Below, in pieces: positions 1-5,438 of a stretch of DNA of 10,795 bases. Positions within the stretch are counted from its first letter, which is position 1; each line of letters starts with the position of its first letter. The translations under genes were made by a program, and so were the position numbers. The DNA comes from DAINBT01 sp036732785 (GTDB lineage Bacteria; Planctomycetota; Phycisphaerae; Sedimentisphaerales; SM23-30): assembly GCA_964537505.1 (NCBI GenBank), contig CAZICK010000113.1:1-10795 (forward strand), read 5' to 3'. The notes beneath the pieces were generated by a model. The model ran no database searches. It was not told the DNA's origin and saw only the letters and a program-made list of their open reading frames with translations.

Positions 1-317
1 AATAGTATTCCGGCAGCAAATGCGATGAAAACGGCGGTGAGCGGCCGATCTTCAATCTGCTTTCTGCTCTTTTTTACAGCATCCTGACTGTGTTCGCGGA
101 GGCCGTCGTAAACCTCATCGAATTTCTTCACTGCCTGGCCCTGCAGACTTTTAATCGCAGCCTCCAGTTTTTGTTTGCTTTCCAAAAGTTTCTCCTTACT
201 CTGTTCCCCTACCGAATGAAACATATCCTTGAGGTCATTCTGCAGTTTTTGAATGTCCTCGCGGATTACATCTATCTCAGTAGAGGTGCTTGTCTTCTTA
301 TTCGTTTCGGCTGTCAT
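1..317 (-). CDS. DUF883 (ElaB/YqjD-like) membrane-anchored protein, 3' end cut by window edge
   Basis: The first 105 residues are visible and the gene continues past the left edge. After a short polar N-terminus the protein is a long, highly charged amphipathic helix (about residues 15-90, rich in Lys, Glu and Gln, e.g. EDIQKLQNDLKDMF). It then enters a hydrophobic stretch, RPLTAVFIAFAAGIL, just before the edge. A coiled coil followed by a 'xxRPLxAVxIAFxAGxL' membrane segment is the usual layout of the DUF883/ElaB/YqjD family, which are inner-membrane, stress- or stationary-phase-associated proteins. The ATG at 317-315 has an AGGAGA ribosome site 7 bases upstream (330-325), which fixes the start. 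It lies downstream of a 41-residue membrane peptide gene on the same strand, and both may respond to envelope stress (inference). The family call is fairly secure; the function of this member is unknown. Confidence 0.85.
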   Translation of the reverse strand, partial: MTAETNKKTSTSTEIDVIREDIQKLQNDLKDMFHSVGEQSKEKLLESKQKLEAAIKSLQGQAVKKFDEVYDGLREHSQDAVKKSRKQIEDRPLTAVFIAFAAGIL

Positions 318-385
318 AAATTAGTCTCCTTTTGAAGTTTATATTGCCTCTAAACTTTCCTTTTGATTGGTATTTTCCATATTTA

Positions 386-400
386 TCCGCCTCTGGCGGA
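386..400. repeat. Perfect inverted repeat (6-bp arms, 3-base loop)
   Basis: TCCGCC-TCT-GGCGGA at 386-400 is a perfect small hairpin sequence. Six bases further on there is a second perfect repeat, GCTTGG at 407-412 and CCAAGC at 421-426, with an 8-base loop. Neither arm is followed by a T-run on either strand, so they do not look like intrinsic terminators. Paired short palindromes of this kind are typical of REP-like dispersed elements (inference). Confidence 0.6.
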
Positions 401-406
401 TTAAAC

Positions 407-426
407 GCTTGGCTACGCAACCAAGC
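407..426. repeat. Perfect inverted repeat (6-bp arms, 8-base loop)
   Basis: GCTTGG at 407-412 pairs with CCAAGC at 421-426. It sits next to the hairpin at 386-400, in the spacer between the 41-residue gene and the DUF883 gene. Confidence 0.55.
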
Positions 427-495
427 ATTCCAAAACGAGTCGCAGGAACTGGTAAAGAACTGCCGTGAAACTTCTGCACTCGAGCGGCACCCTCG

Positions 496-519
496 TGGTT
501 TTCCATCATCCGAAAACCA
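496..519. repeat. Perfect inverted repeat (8-bp arms, 8-base loop)
   Basis: TGGTTTTC at 496-503 pairs exactly with GAAAACCA at 512-519. It lies about 20 bases past the stop of the 41-residue gene in the direction of transcription. There is no U-rich tail in either direction, so it could stabilise or pause the transcript rather than end it. It may also belong to the same inserted element as the palindromes at 386-426. Confidence 0.55.
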
Positions 520-538
520 ATGGTGGTCTTGCGACCGC

Positions 539-664
539 TCAACGGCGAACCAAGAGCACAATCACCACGATGAGAATAATGAGCCCCAGCCCACCGCCGC
601 CCCAGTAGATGTACGGGCCATCGGCGAGAACAGGTGTAAGAACATTTGCGAGAGCGGTAAACAT
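539..664 (-). CDS. 41-residue single-helix membrane protein
   Basis: The ATG at 664-662 is preceded by AGGAG (676-672) at 7 bases, and the frame runs 41 codons to TGA at 541-539. The N-terminal half is weakly hydrophobic and ends in DGPYIYW. A glycine run (GGGG) follows, then a strongly hydrophobic helix LGLIILIVVIVLLV and a terminal Arg-Arg. This glycine-then-aliphatic-helix-then-basic-end layout resembles the tiny DUF3309-type hydrophobic proteins. The match is by general pattern only. The basic tail predicts the C-terminus in the cytoplasm. The gene is easily missed because of its size, but the ribosome site, clean helix and position upstream of a DUF883 gene support it. No function is known to me. 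Confidence 0.72.
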   Translation of the reverse strand: MFTALANVLTPVLADGPYIYWGGGGLGLIILIVVIVLLVRR

Positions 665-757
665 GATAAGACTCCTAAATCAGGGACTTCCCATATAACA
701 TTGTATATCCTTGCTCAGCTATGCCGCTGAACTCCATTTCCAATAGAATTTGTCATT

Positions 758-793
758 AAAAATCACAACCCTTAATTTGCTTTTTCAAGGGTT
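758..793 (-). terminator. Probable rho-independent terminator of the lipoprotein gene
   Basis: Read on the minus strand, AACCCTT (793-787) pairs with AAGGGTT (773-767). GT and AT pairs can extend the stem. The transcript then has GTGA followed by five U (762-758). The loop is long (about 9-13 bases) and the U-run starts four bases after the stem, so it is not an ideal terminator. It lies between the lipoprotein gene and the 41-residue gene, where one would be expected. Confidence 0.5.
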
Positions 794-880
794 CTCGGCA
801 TCATTCCACTTCCGAAGGTATAATCCAAGTCCTATCGCTTCCAAGCAGATACCGATACCGATTGTCAAACATACTCGCAT
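785..880 (-). CDS. Possible 31-residue hydrophobic peptide, in frame behind the lipoprotein stop
   Basis: An ATG at 880-878 opens a 31-codon frame ending in TGA at 787-785. The peptide is mostly one hydrophobic helix (MRVCLTIGIGICLEAIGLG...) followed by LYLRKWNDAENP, as in a small membrane protein with a cytoplasmic tail. No Shine-Dalgarno sequence precedes it; the upstream bases are a run of seven T then GTTAGA. The frame is the same as that of the lipoprotein gene, whose TAA stop lies six codons before this ATG. Its own stop overlaps the stem of the putative terminator. It may be a real micro-gene, a former C-terminal extension of the lipoprotein, or chance. Low confidence. Confidence 0.25.
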   Translation of the reverse strand: MRVCLTIGIGICLEAIGLGLYLRKWNDAENP

Positions 881-898
881 TCTAACAAAAAAATGGGA

Positions 899-1315
899 TT
901 ACGGAGAGACAACCTTTACATTAAATTCCGTCGAGGCTGGTTCACCGGTCTTTGGTGTTCCCATTACAGAGATGCGGTATTCACTGATAGCAGCGTCTTT
1001 GGCTGCTGAAACCTGGATTTGCACATTCGGTTTGTCACTGGCCTTGACGAGAACTTTGGCTGGGTCGAAGGTGATGCCTTTGCCATTAACCAATTTGATT
1101 TCCAGCGTCACGTCCTGCTTGAAAGACTCGCCTCTCTCCAGAGAGATGGTGACACTTTCAAATTCACCCTGTTTTATCTTCGTGTCGAAGGTTGAGACAT
1201 CGATCTTGAATCCTTCGCCCTTGCCAACACTGCCGCCTTCAGGTTTGTCCTTGCAGCCAGGGACAGCCGCCAGAACCAGCGTTAGTACAATCGTAATCGC
1301 AAGTACCTTTTTCAT
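899..1315 (-). CDS. Small secreted lipoprotein with an Ig-like (beta-sandwich) domain
   Basis: 138 residues. The N-terminus is a lipoprotein signal: MKK, a hydrophobic stretch, then AVPG-C with the acylated Cys at position 21. A short Gly/Lys/Glu linker follows. Residues about 35-138 alternate hydrophobic and polar residues in short strands (FKIDV, VTISLERG, DVTLEIKLV, PNVQIQVSA, EYRISVMG, TEFNVKVV). This suggests a single immunoglobulin-like or NEW3-like beta-sandwich; the fold is inferred from pattern. The start is well set: AGGA at 1326-1323 lies 7 bases before the ATG. A promoter about 80 bases upstream and a terminator-like hairpin downstream suggest it is transcribed alone. The cellular role is unknown; envelope or surface location follows from the lipobox. 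Confidence 0.85.
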   Translation of the reverse strand: MKKVLAITIVLTLVLAAVPGCKDKPEGGSVGKGEGFKIDVSTFDTKIKQGEFESVTISLERGESFKQDVTLEIKLVNGKGITFDPAKVLVKASDKPNVQIQVSAAKDAAISEYRISVMGTPKTGEPASTEFNVKVVSP

Positions 1316-1357
1316 TTTTTATTCCTTTCTTACAAGATTCCAATAAAAACAGCAGAC

Positions 1358-1369
1358 CACATATATGTG
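1358..1369. promoter_or_regulatory. 12-bp perfect palindrome in the lipoprotein leader
   Basis: CACATATATGTG at 1358-1369 is a perfect palindrome lying between the predicted promoter (1393-1420) and the lipoprotein start. The placement just downstream of the expected transcription start fits a repressor operator. AT-rich palindromes of this length also arise by chance, so the call is tentative. Confidence 0.35.
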
Positions 1370-1392
1370 TCTACCTCCCTTATTCTTATCCC

Positions 1393-1420
1393 ATAATAAC
1401 AACAAAGACACATCTGTAAA
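1393..1420 (-). promoter_or_regulatory. Sigma-70-type promoter for the lipoprotein gene
   Basis: On the minus strand TTTACA (1420-1415) and TATTAT (1398-1393) are separated by 16 bases. They match the -35 and -10 consensus at 5 of 6 positions each. Transcription would begin near 1386, giving a leader of about 70 bases to the ATG at 1315. The rest of the gap up to 1590 holds no gene or further signal that I can support. Confidence 0.5.
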
Positions 1421-1590
1421 TCAGTGCAGAGTCTGATTTTAGCATAAGTCAAATGGACGATGTGTTTGTCGGCAAAATTCCCCACACTGTAGCAAATTAA
1501 TATGGAATGACGGAAATATGAGTAGTCTAATCGGCTAAAAATTCAATATTCTCGGACAACTTGAGCAACCGTTATTGAAGAAAGTACCGT

Positions 1591-1932
1591 CTATGAGCTA
1601 ACTTTATCCCTTTTTTTAGGAACCAAAACCTTGATCGCTCCAGGAATGATCTTGACATGAAGAGGAATTTTTTCTAATACCTCACCATCACATTGAACTG
1701 CTTGTTTGGGGCTTGAGGAAACGCTGATATCTTTGCCTTGCCAGTGCTCCACTAATTCCAAATTGTCCGGACGTTCCCGTTTAAGCCAGGTGACAACCAT
1801 AAGCTTAAACAGACTGAGATTCGCTTTTCGCACGACAACAACATCCAAGAACCCATCGCTGACATCTATATGCTTAACCCCCCAAGCCCCGCCCGTCTTG
1901 AATATCATAATCTGCCAAGAAATGTATATCAT
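1591..1932 (-). pseudogene. C-terminal fragment of a diacylglycerol/lipid kinase (DAGK, YegS/LCB5 family)
   Basis: The 113-codon frame contains only the C-terminal domain of a lipid kinase. Residues about 14-35 (GGAWGVKHIDVSDGFLDVVV) match the segment that follows the catalytic domain, normally GGG-x-x-x-P-x-A-x-x-DG-x-LDVV. QCDGE (80-84) is the usual Q-x-DGE motif, and IIPGAIKVLVP (95-105) is the typical family ending. Full-length members are about 290-320 residues. The N-terminal nucleotide-binding domain with its GGDGT motif is absent, and an in-frame TAA lies 12 codons upstream of the first ATG. The first dozen residues (MIYISWQIMIFK) do not look like the family. No ribosome site precedes that ATG. 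I read it as the remnant of a gene cut by deletion, with the breakpoint near 1890. The alternative, an independent C-terminal-domain protein, seems unlikely. Confidence 0.8.
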
Positions 1933-2215
1933 TTTTTTGAATTGTGGATGTGTTGAGTCTGCTTAAATAGGGTACGGGGGAGGGGTTTGTCTACGGGGCT
2001 GTGATTCGGGGAGAAAAATCCATACAACCAAAGTACCACCCAAAGGTCAAATAGCGTGCAAAATCTCAAAAATTGCATATCCATAAGATTTGTATTATCA
2101 AGGACTTAAAAAATTCTTAGAGAACGCAACCATTTTATATATCCAAAGGGTAACGCTGACATCAACGGTCTTTTGTGGACAAAACAACAATAACGTTCGT
2201 CCCAGCCGCCGCTTT
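1933..2215. other. Non-coding stretch upstream of the alpha-galactosidase promoter
   Basis: I find no convincing gene here. Open frames of 65-80 codons on either strand lack ribosome sites and family features. The composition shifts along the stretch: G-rich at 1968-2015, strongly AT-rich at 2050-2145. It probably includes sequence left beside the truncated lipid-kinase gene. Confidence 0.5.
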
Positions 2216-2247
2216 CCCCGGGTTCGACTGGTAAGCCAGGCCCGGAT
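2216..2247. repeat. GC-rich nested inverted repeat just upstream of the promoter
   Basis: CCGGG (2218-2222) pairs with CCCGG (2241-2245). Inside it CTGG (2228-2231) pairs with CCAG (2236-2239) around a TAAG loop. The structure ends three bases before the -35 box of the alpha-galactosidase promoter, a position suitable for an activator or repressor. It has no T-run. It could also be a leftover terminator or REP-like element. Confidence 0.4.
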
Positions 2248-2249
2248 GG

Positions 2250-2278
2250 TTGACAATCGTAAAACAGGAGGTTATGAT
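2250..2278 (+). promoter_or_regulatory. Near-consensus sigma-70 promoter for the alpha-galactosidase gene
   Basis: TTGACA (2250-2255) is a perfect -35 box, followed after exactly 17 bases by TATGAT (2273-2278), which matches 5 of 6 bases of the -10 consensus. Transcription would start near 2285, leaving a leader of about 110 bases before the ATG at 2397. No intrinsic terminator or recognised riboswitch is evident in the leader. Confidence 0.65.
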
Positions 2279-2396
2279 ACCAGTTGAATGAAGCTTGGGC
2301 AAAAAAAATTGTGAAAGCTAAGCTGCCAGGATGGCAAAGAAAAAACAATAGATAGGAGAATTGGCCCCCCTATATAATCAGAAAGGAAGTGTTGTT

Positions 2397-4100
2397 ATGA
2401 GATCAGCGGGTTTTTACAGAAGTGTCATGTTTGTTATTTGTGGTGTGCTTTCCGCGACCGGCCTGACTTCATGCTCATCTGGAGGAGGAGACAGACTTGC
2501 TCTTACTCCGCCGATGGGATGGAACAGTTGGAATTTTTTTCAAGCTGGCATAAATGAGCAGATAATTAGAGATATAGCCGACGCAATGGTCGAATCGGGG
2601 ATGAGGGATGCCGGTTATGAGTACCTCGTTCTGGATGACGGCTGGATGGCGAAAGAACGTGACAGCAATGGCAAGTTAGTTGCCGATCCTGAAAAATTTC
2701 CCAGCGGTATGAAAGCTCTCGGCGATTATATCCATAGTAAGGGATTGAAGTATGGGATTTATGCAGACCGTGGGCATTCGACCTGTCAGAGGCTTCCAGG
2801 CAGTTTCGAACATGAGCAAGCGGACATCGATGCGTTTGCCTCATGGGGTGTCGATTATATCAAGCTGGATAGTTGCTATGCGGAAATAAACGGCCGTAAG
2901 AGTTCGGATGATTTCACTGTGTACAGAGAATGTATAAAAAATACAGGTCGCCCCATGATACTGAGCATGGCCAACTATACCGATCCGTCATGGGCATGGG
3001 CCGATCAGGCAATCGGACATTTATGGCGGACCTCCTTTGATATAGGTCCAAATATGGGTTCTGTATATTATTGTGCCGACACATCGGCCGGCGACATCGT
3101 TATTCATCCTGCTTTTAACGGTTTGTGGCAGTTTGCCGGTCCCGGACACTGGAACGATCCTGATATGTTACAGGTCGGCAATCTGAAAAATGATATTGAA
3201 AACAAGACCCACTTTGGCCTATGGTGTATCCTGACGGCCCCGTTAATGGCAGGTAATGATTTGCGTAACATGTCTGAAATAGTCAGAAACATCCTCACCA
3301 CTGAGGAGCTTATCAAAGTCAACCAGGACCCAAGGGGCGTCCAGGGGTATAAGGTCTATGACAACGGCGATCATGAGATATATAACAAGCCTTTATGTGA
3401 TGGTACAACGGCGGTTTTGTTGCTCAACAAAGGGGCTCAGAAAGCTGACATTACGGTAACGTGGGACAAAATCGGTTTAAAAGGCCGACAGAAGGTCAGA
3501 GACTTGTGGCAGAGGAAAGACCTGGGTTATTATTCGGGATCATTTACCGCCAAGGATCTTCCGCAACATGGTCATGTGTTTTTAATAATCGGCTCAAAGG
3601 GCAAGCCACTTCCAACGCCGGATCCGGTGCCATTGGAAAAATACGCGGTTACTCGAAAAGGGGGAACCTACCTTTCAGACCTCTATTACGTCTGGCGAGC
3701 CGGCGATGCACCTCAGTATGATAAAAACTTTCAGGGCAATCCAATCGTACTCGACGGGACACTCTACGAGAGGGGATTTGGCTGTAAATTAGGTTCCAAC
3801 ACCAAATTCATGTTTAAGTTGAATGGTAATGCCGAACGCTTTAAGGCCATTGTTGGTTTGGACTCTTCTTACCATGGTGATGAAGCTGTCAATTTCATGG
3901 TCCGCAATGAGGATCCTATCGGCCCTTACTCACTTCTTTATGACAGTGGAAAAATGACGAAAGAGACCCCTGCAAAAGTTATTGATATTGATGTTAGAGG
4001 TATCGATTGTCTGATATTGGCGATTGAAGGCCAGCGAGGCTTTAAAGGCCAGCCAGCCTTGGGCAATTGGGCTGACGCCCGGGTTGTTGCGACAGAATAA
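2397..4100 (+). CDS. Lipoprotein alpha-galactosidase, GH27 with C-terminal NPCBM domain
   Basis: 567 residues. Glycoside hydrolase family 27 enzymes release terminal alpha-linked galactose with retention of configuration. A lipoprotein signal ends in LTS-C (Cys26), so the enzyme is membrane-anchored, periplasmic or at the surface. The GH27 barrel starts at TPPMGWNSWN (37-46) and includes LDDGW (79-83). The predicted nucleophile is Asp158 in YIKLDSC, and the acid/base is Asp256 in WNDPDM. A beta-rich GH27 C-terminal domain covers about 310-400. After a Pro-rich linker (403-412), residues about 413-566 form an NPCBM domain, which usually binds galactose-type sugars (GTYLSDL, RGFGCKLG, FKAIVGLDSS, YDSGKM). 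The ATG at 2397 is chosen over an in-frame TTG at 2361 because AAGGAAG (2383-2389) lies 7 bases before it. The neighbouring SDR dehydrogenase and sugar-importer remnant suggest a former galactoside-use locus. Activity on other alpha-linked sugars, such as beta-L-arabinopyranose, cannot be excluded. Confidence 0.93.
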   Translation: MRSAGFYRSVMFVICGVLSATGLTSCSSGGGDRLALTPPMGWNSWNFFQAGINEQIIRDIADAMVESGMRDAGYEYLVLDDGWMAKERDSNGKLVADPEKFPSGMKALGDYIHSKGLKYGIYADRGHSTCQRLPGSFEHEQADIDAFASWGVDYIKLDSCYAEINGRKSSDDFTVYRECIKNTGRPMILSMANYTDPSWAWADQAIGHLWRTSFDIGPNMGSVYYCADTSAGDIVIHPAFNGLWQFAGPGHWNDPDMLQVGNLKNDIENKTHFGLWCILTAPLMAGNDLRNMSEIVRNILTTEELIKVNQDPRGVQGYKVYDNGDHEIYNKPLCDGTTAVLLLNKGAQKADITVTWDKIGLKGRQKVRDLWQRKDLGYYSGSFTAKDLPQHGHVFLIIGSKGKPLPTPDPVPLEKYAVTRKGGTYLSDLYYVWRAGDAPQYDKNFQGNPIVLDGTLYERGFGCKLGSNTKFMFKLNGNAERFKAIVGLDSSYHGDEAVNFMVRNEDPIGPYSLLYDSGKMTKETPAKVIDIDVRGIDCLILAIEGQRGFKGQPALGNWADARVVATE

Positions 4101-4167
4101 AAAATATAACGGCAGATGCTATTACCGGTTGGTATGCTCATAACGATTGAGTTTCAACGTTTTCTTG

Positions 4168-4195
4168 TTGTGTATATACGCCAATTGGGTATATT
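4168..4195 (+). promoter_or_regulatory. Possible weak promoter before the SDR gene
   Basis: The 147-base gap between the alpha-galactosidase and the SDR gene contains TTGTGT (4168-4173), 16 bases, then TATATT (4190-4195). The -10 is good (5 of 6) but the -35 matches at only about half its positions. No clear terminator lies in the gap, so the SDR gene may also be reached by read-through from 2285. Confidence 0.25.
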
Positions 4196-4247
4196 AGGGC
4201 TTATCGGTTTTGGGTTTTGGAATAGAGTGTTATCACAGGAGTAATTT

Positions 4248-4997
4248 ATGCGGGGATTAGCGAAGAAAAGGGTCCTTGTCACTGGAGGAGCAAGTGGTAT
4301 CGGAGCGGCGACAGTAGAACGTTTTCTGGAGGAAGGATCTCATGTTGTCGTATTAGATCATGATGAACAAGGGTGCCGGCGAATTAAACAGGAATTGCCA
4401 AAAATAACGGGAACGATAATTTGTGATGTTTCCAAGGCCGAAGCGGTTAAGCAGGCATTTGTTCGATTGGACGAGCTTTTAGGCGGCCTGGACGTGTTAA
4501 TCAATAATGCGGGCATAAGCATTCGTCATAATTTTATGGAAATTACAGCCGAAGATTGGCAAAGGGTTATAAATGTCAATCTTAATGGAGTGTTTTATGT
4601 TGCCCAGCAGGCGGCTCGGAGAATGAAAGATACGGGCGGGGTCATTATAAATATGGGATCGACTAATGCCTTGGTGGGCTACCGTTTTTATGCCGACTAT
4701 AATGCTTCCAAGGCGGGTGTGCTCGAGTTGACAAGGTCAATGGCATTGGAATTAGCTCCAAAGGTTCGCGTGCTGGCAGTTTGCCCGGGCTATGTTATGA
4801 CGCCTATGCAGGAAGCTGAATATACTGCGGAAATGATAGAAGAAGTTAACAGTAAAATTCCACTTAAGCGTCACGCCAGGCCGGAAGAGATCGCAGGTTT
4901 GTTCGCTTTTCTGGCGTCGGATGAAGCAGGCTATATCACCGGCCAGCATTATGTTATTGATGGAGGTGAAACTGCCGGAGGGTTGGCCAGCCGCTGA
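4248..4997 (+). CDS. SDR-family NAD(P)-dependent dehydrogenase, classical type
   Basis: 249 residues, the usual length of a classical short-chain dehydrogenase/reductase. Landmarks are the cofactor motif TGGASGIG (12-19), Asp37 at the end of the second strand, CDV (59-61), NNAG (86-89) and Asn111. The catalytic set is Ser138, Tyr151 and Lys155 in YNASK, followed by the PG motif (180-181) and ITGQHYVIDGG (230-240). Asp37 favours NAD over NADP. The enzyme is cytoplasmic and oxidises or reduces a hydroxyl/carbonyl group. The substrate cannot be read from sequence. Beside an alpha-galactosidase and sugar-transporter debris, a sugar or polyol dehydrogenase (for example of galactose) is a reasonable inference. 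AGGAG (4237-4241) lies 6 bases before the ATG. No terminator is seen after the stop, so transcription may continue into the region downstream. Confidence 0.92.
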   Translation: MRGLAKKRVLVTGGASGIGAATVERFLEEGSHVVVLDHDEQGCRRIKQELPKITGTIICDVSKAEAVKQAFVRLDELLGGLDVLINNAGISIRHNFMEITAEDWQRVINVNLNGVFYVAQQAARRMKDTGGVIINMGSTNALVGYRFYADYNASKAGVLELTRSMALELAPKVRVLAVCPGYVMTPMQEAEYTAEMIEEVNSKIPLKRHARPEEIAGLFAFLASDEAGYITGQHYVIDGGETAGGLASR

Positions 4998-5012
4998 TTA
5001 TACTCATAACGA

Positions 5013-5162
5013 GCACACATCTCTCTCGAATTGGACAAAGGTGAAGCGCTGGCCCTGGTGGGCGAAAATGGCGCAGGAAAAAGTACGTTGATAAAGGTGT
5101 TGGGAGGCGTGCATCTTCCGGAGGCCGGTGATATCCTGATCGATGGAAACGATCCGCAGATA
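5013..5162 (+). pseudogene. Fragment of a sugar ABC importer ATPase (RbsA/MglA type)
   Basis: Fifty codons match the first nucleotide-binding domain of ribose/galactose-type importer ATPases. They read HISLELDKGEALALVGENGA through the Walker A motif GENGAGKST to LGGVHLPEAGDILIDG. Intact RbsA/MglA proteins are about 500 residues. Here the N-terminal 25-30 residues, the Q-loop, signature, Walker B and the whole second domain are missing. An in-frame TAA (5007-5009) closes the upstream side, and no start codon with a ribosome site is present. At about 5160 the frame passes directly into a binding-protein fragment. Only Walker A remains, so no ATPase function is expected. This is a deletion remnant lying 15 bases after the SDR stop. 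Confidence 0.88.
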
Positions 5163-5414
5163 ATGATGAATAAAGTATCAACCATCGTATCCATAGTTCT
5201 TTCAGTCGCATTAATAACGCTTGGCTCATCCTGCTCATCAAAACAGGAACAGGAGCGGGAGCGGGAGCAGGAAGAAAACAAGGGCAAGATAGGCGTAACA
5301 TGTATGGACCTTACAAACCCATTCTTCAAGTTCCACCCAGGACCAAAGCCGCATCGACGAACAATGGTAAAATGTGACGCCAACATCAAATGTAAGGGTA
5401 AAATGGCATTGTAA
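5163..5414 (+). pseudogene. N-terminal fragment of an RbsB-type sugar-binding lipoprotein
   Basis: From ATG 5163 (or 5166) the frame encodes a lipoprotein signal with a hydrophobic core (TIVSIVLSVALITLGSS) and a Cys in SSC. A low-complexity linker of Gln, Glu and Arg follows. Next comes KIGVTCMDLTNPFFK (ending near 5330), the first strand and helix start of type-1 periplasmic sugar-binding proteins such as RbsB. Family members then continue for about 250 residues. Here homology stops and about 27 unrelated codons (FHPGPKPHRR...) follow to a TAA at 5412-5414. The preceding ATPase fragment is in the same frame, giving one 127-codon composite frame (5031-5414), and there is no strong ribosome site. 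The binding fold is absent, so no transport role is expected. If translated, a short lipopeptide might still be exported. Confidence 0.82.
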
Positions 5415-5438
5415 CTGCCGATTTGTGGAGATGTGAAT

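Larger units (their letters stand above)
339..538. other. Spacer between two small membrane-protein genes, rich in inverted repeats
   Basis: These 200 bases separate the stop of the 41-residue gene from the DUF883 start. On the minus strand a 67-codon open frame (542-339) runs through them. It begins with TTG overlapping the preceding stop and contains an internal ATG at codons 12-13. The predicted peptide is basic, has no domain I recognise, and spans two perfect hairpin repeats, so I read it as fortuitous. The stretch looks more like an inserted repeat element of REP type than a gene. It could also be a processed or attenuating RNA segment between two cotranscribed genes. Confidence 0.4.

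Noticed and set aside
332..730. 132-codon open frame on the plus strand
   Set aside because: It is antisense to the 41-residue gene with its own ribosome site, crosses three hairpin repeats, and has low-complexity His/Asn/Glu content with no family signal.
2106..2348. 80-codon minus-strand frame, and a T-loop-like GGTTCGACT at 2221-2229
   Set aside because: The frame has no family features. No acceptor stem, anticodon arm or CCA context surrounds the T-loop-like string, so it is not a tRNA.
2361..2396. TTG start adding 12 residues to the alpha-galactosidase
   Set aside because: The added residues precede a normal lipoprotein signal and would disrupt it, while the ATG at 2397 has a well-spaced AAGGAAG ribosome site.
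4137..5012. CTCATAACGA present at 4137-4146 (after the alpha-galactosidase) and 5003-5012 (after the SDR gene)
   Set aside because: It looked like flanking repeats of an inserted SDR gene, but many ten-base matches are expected by chance in a window this size and the flanks do not extend the match.
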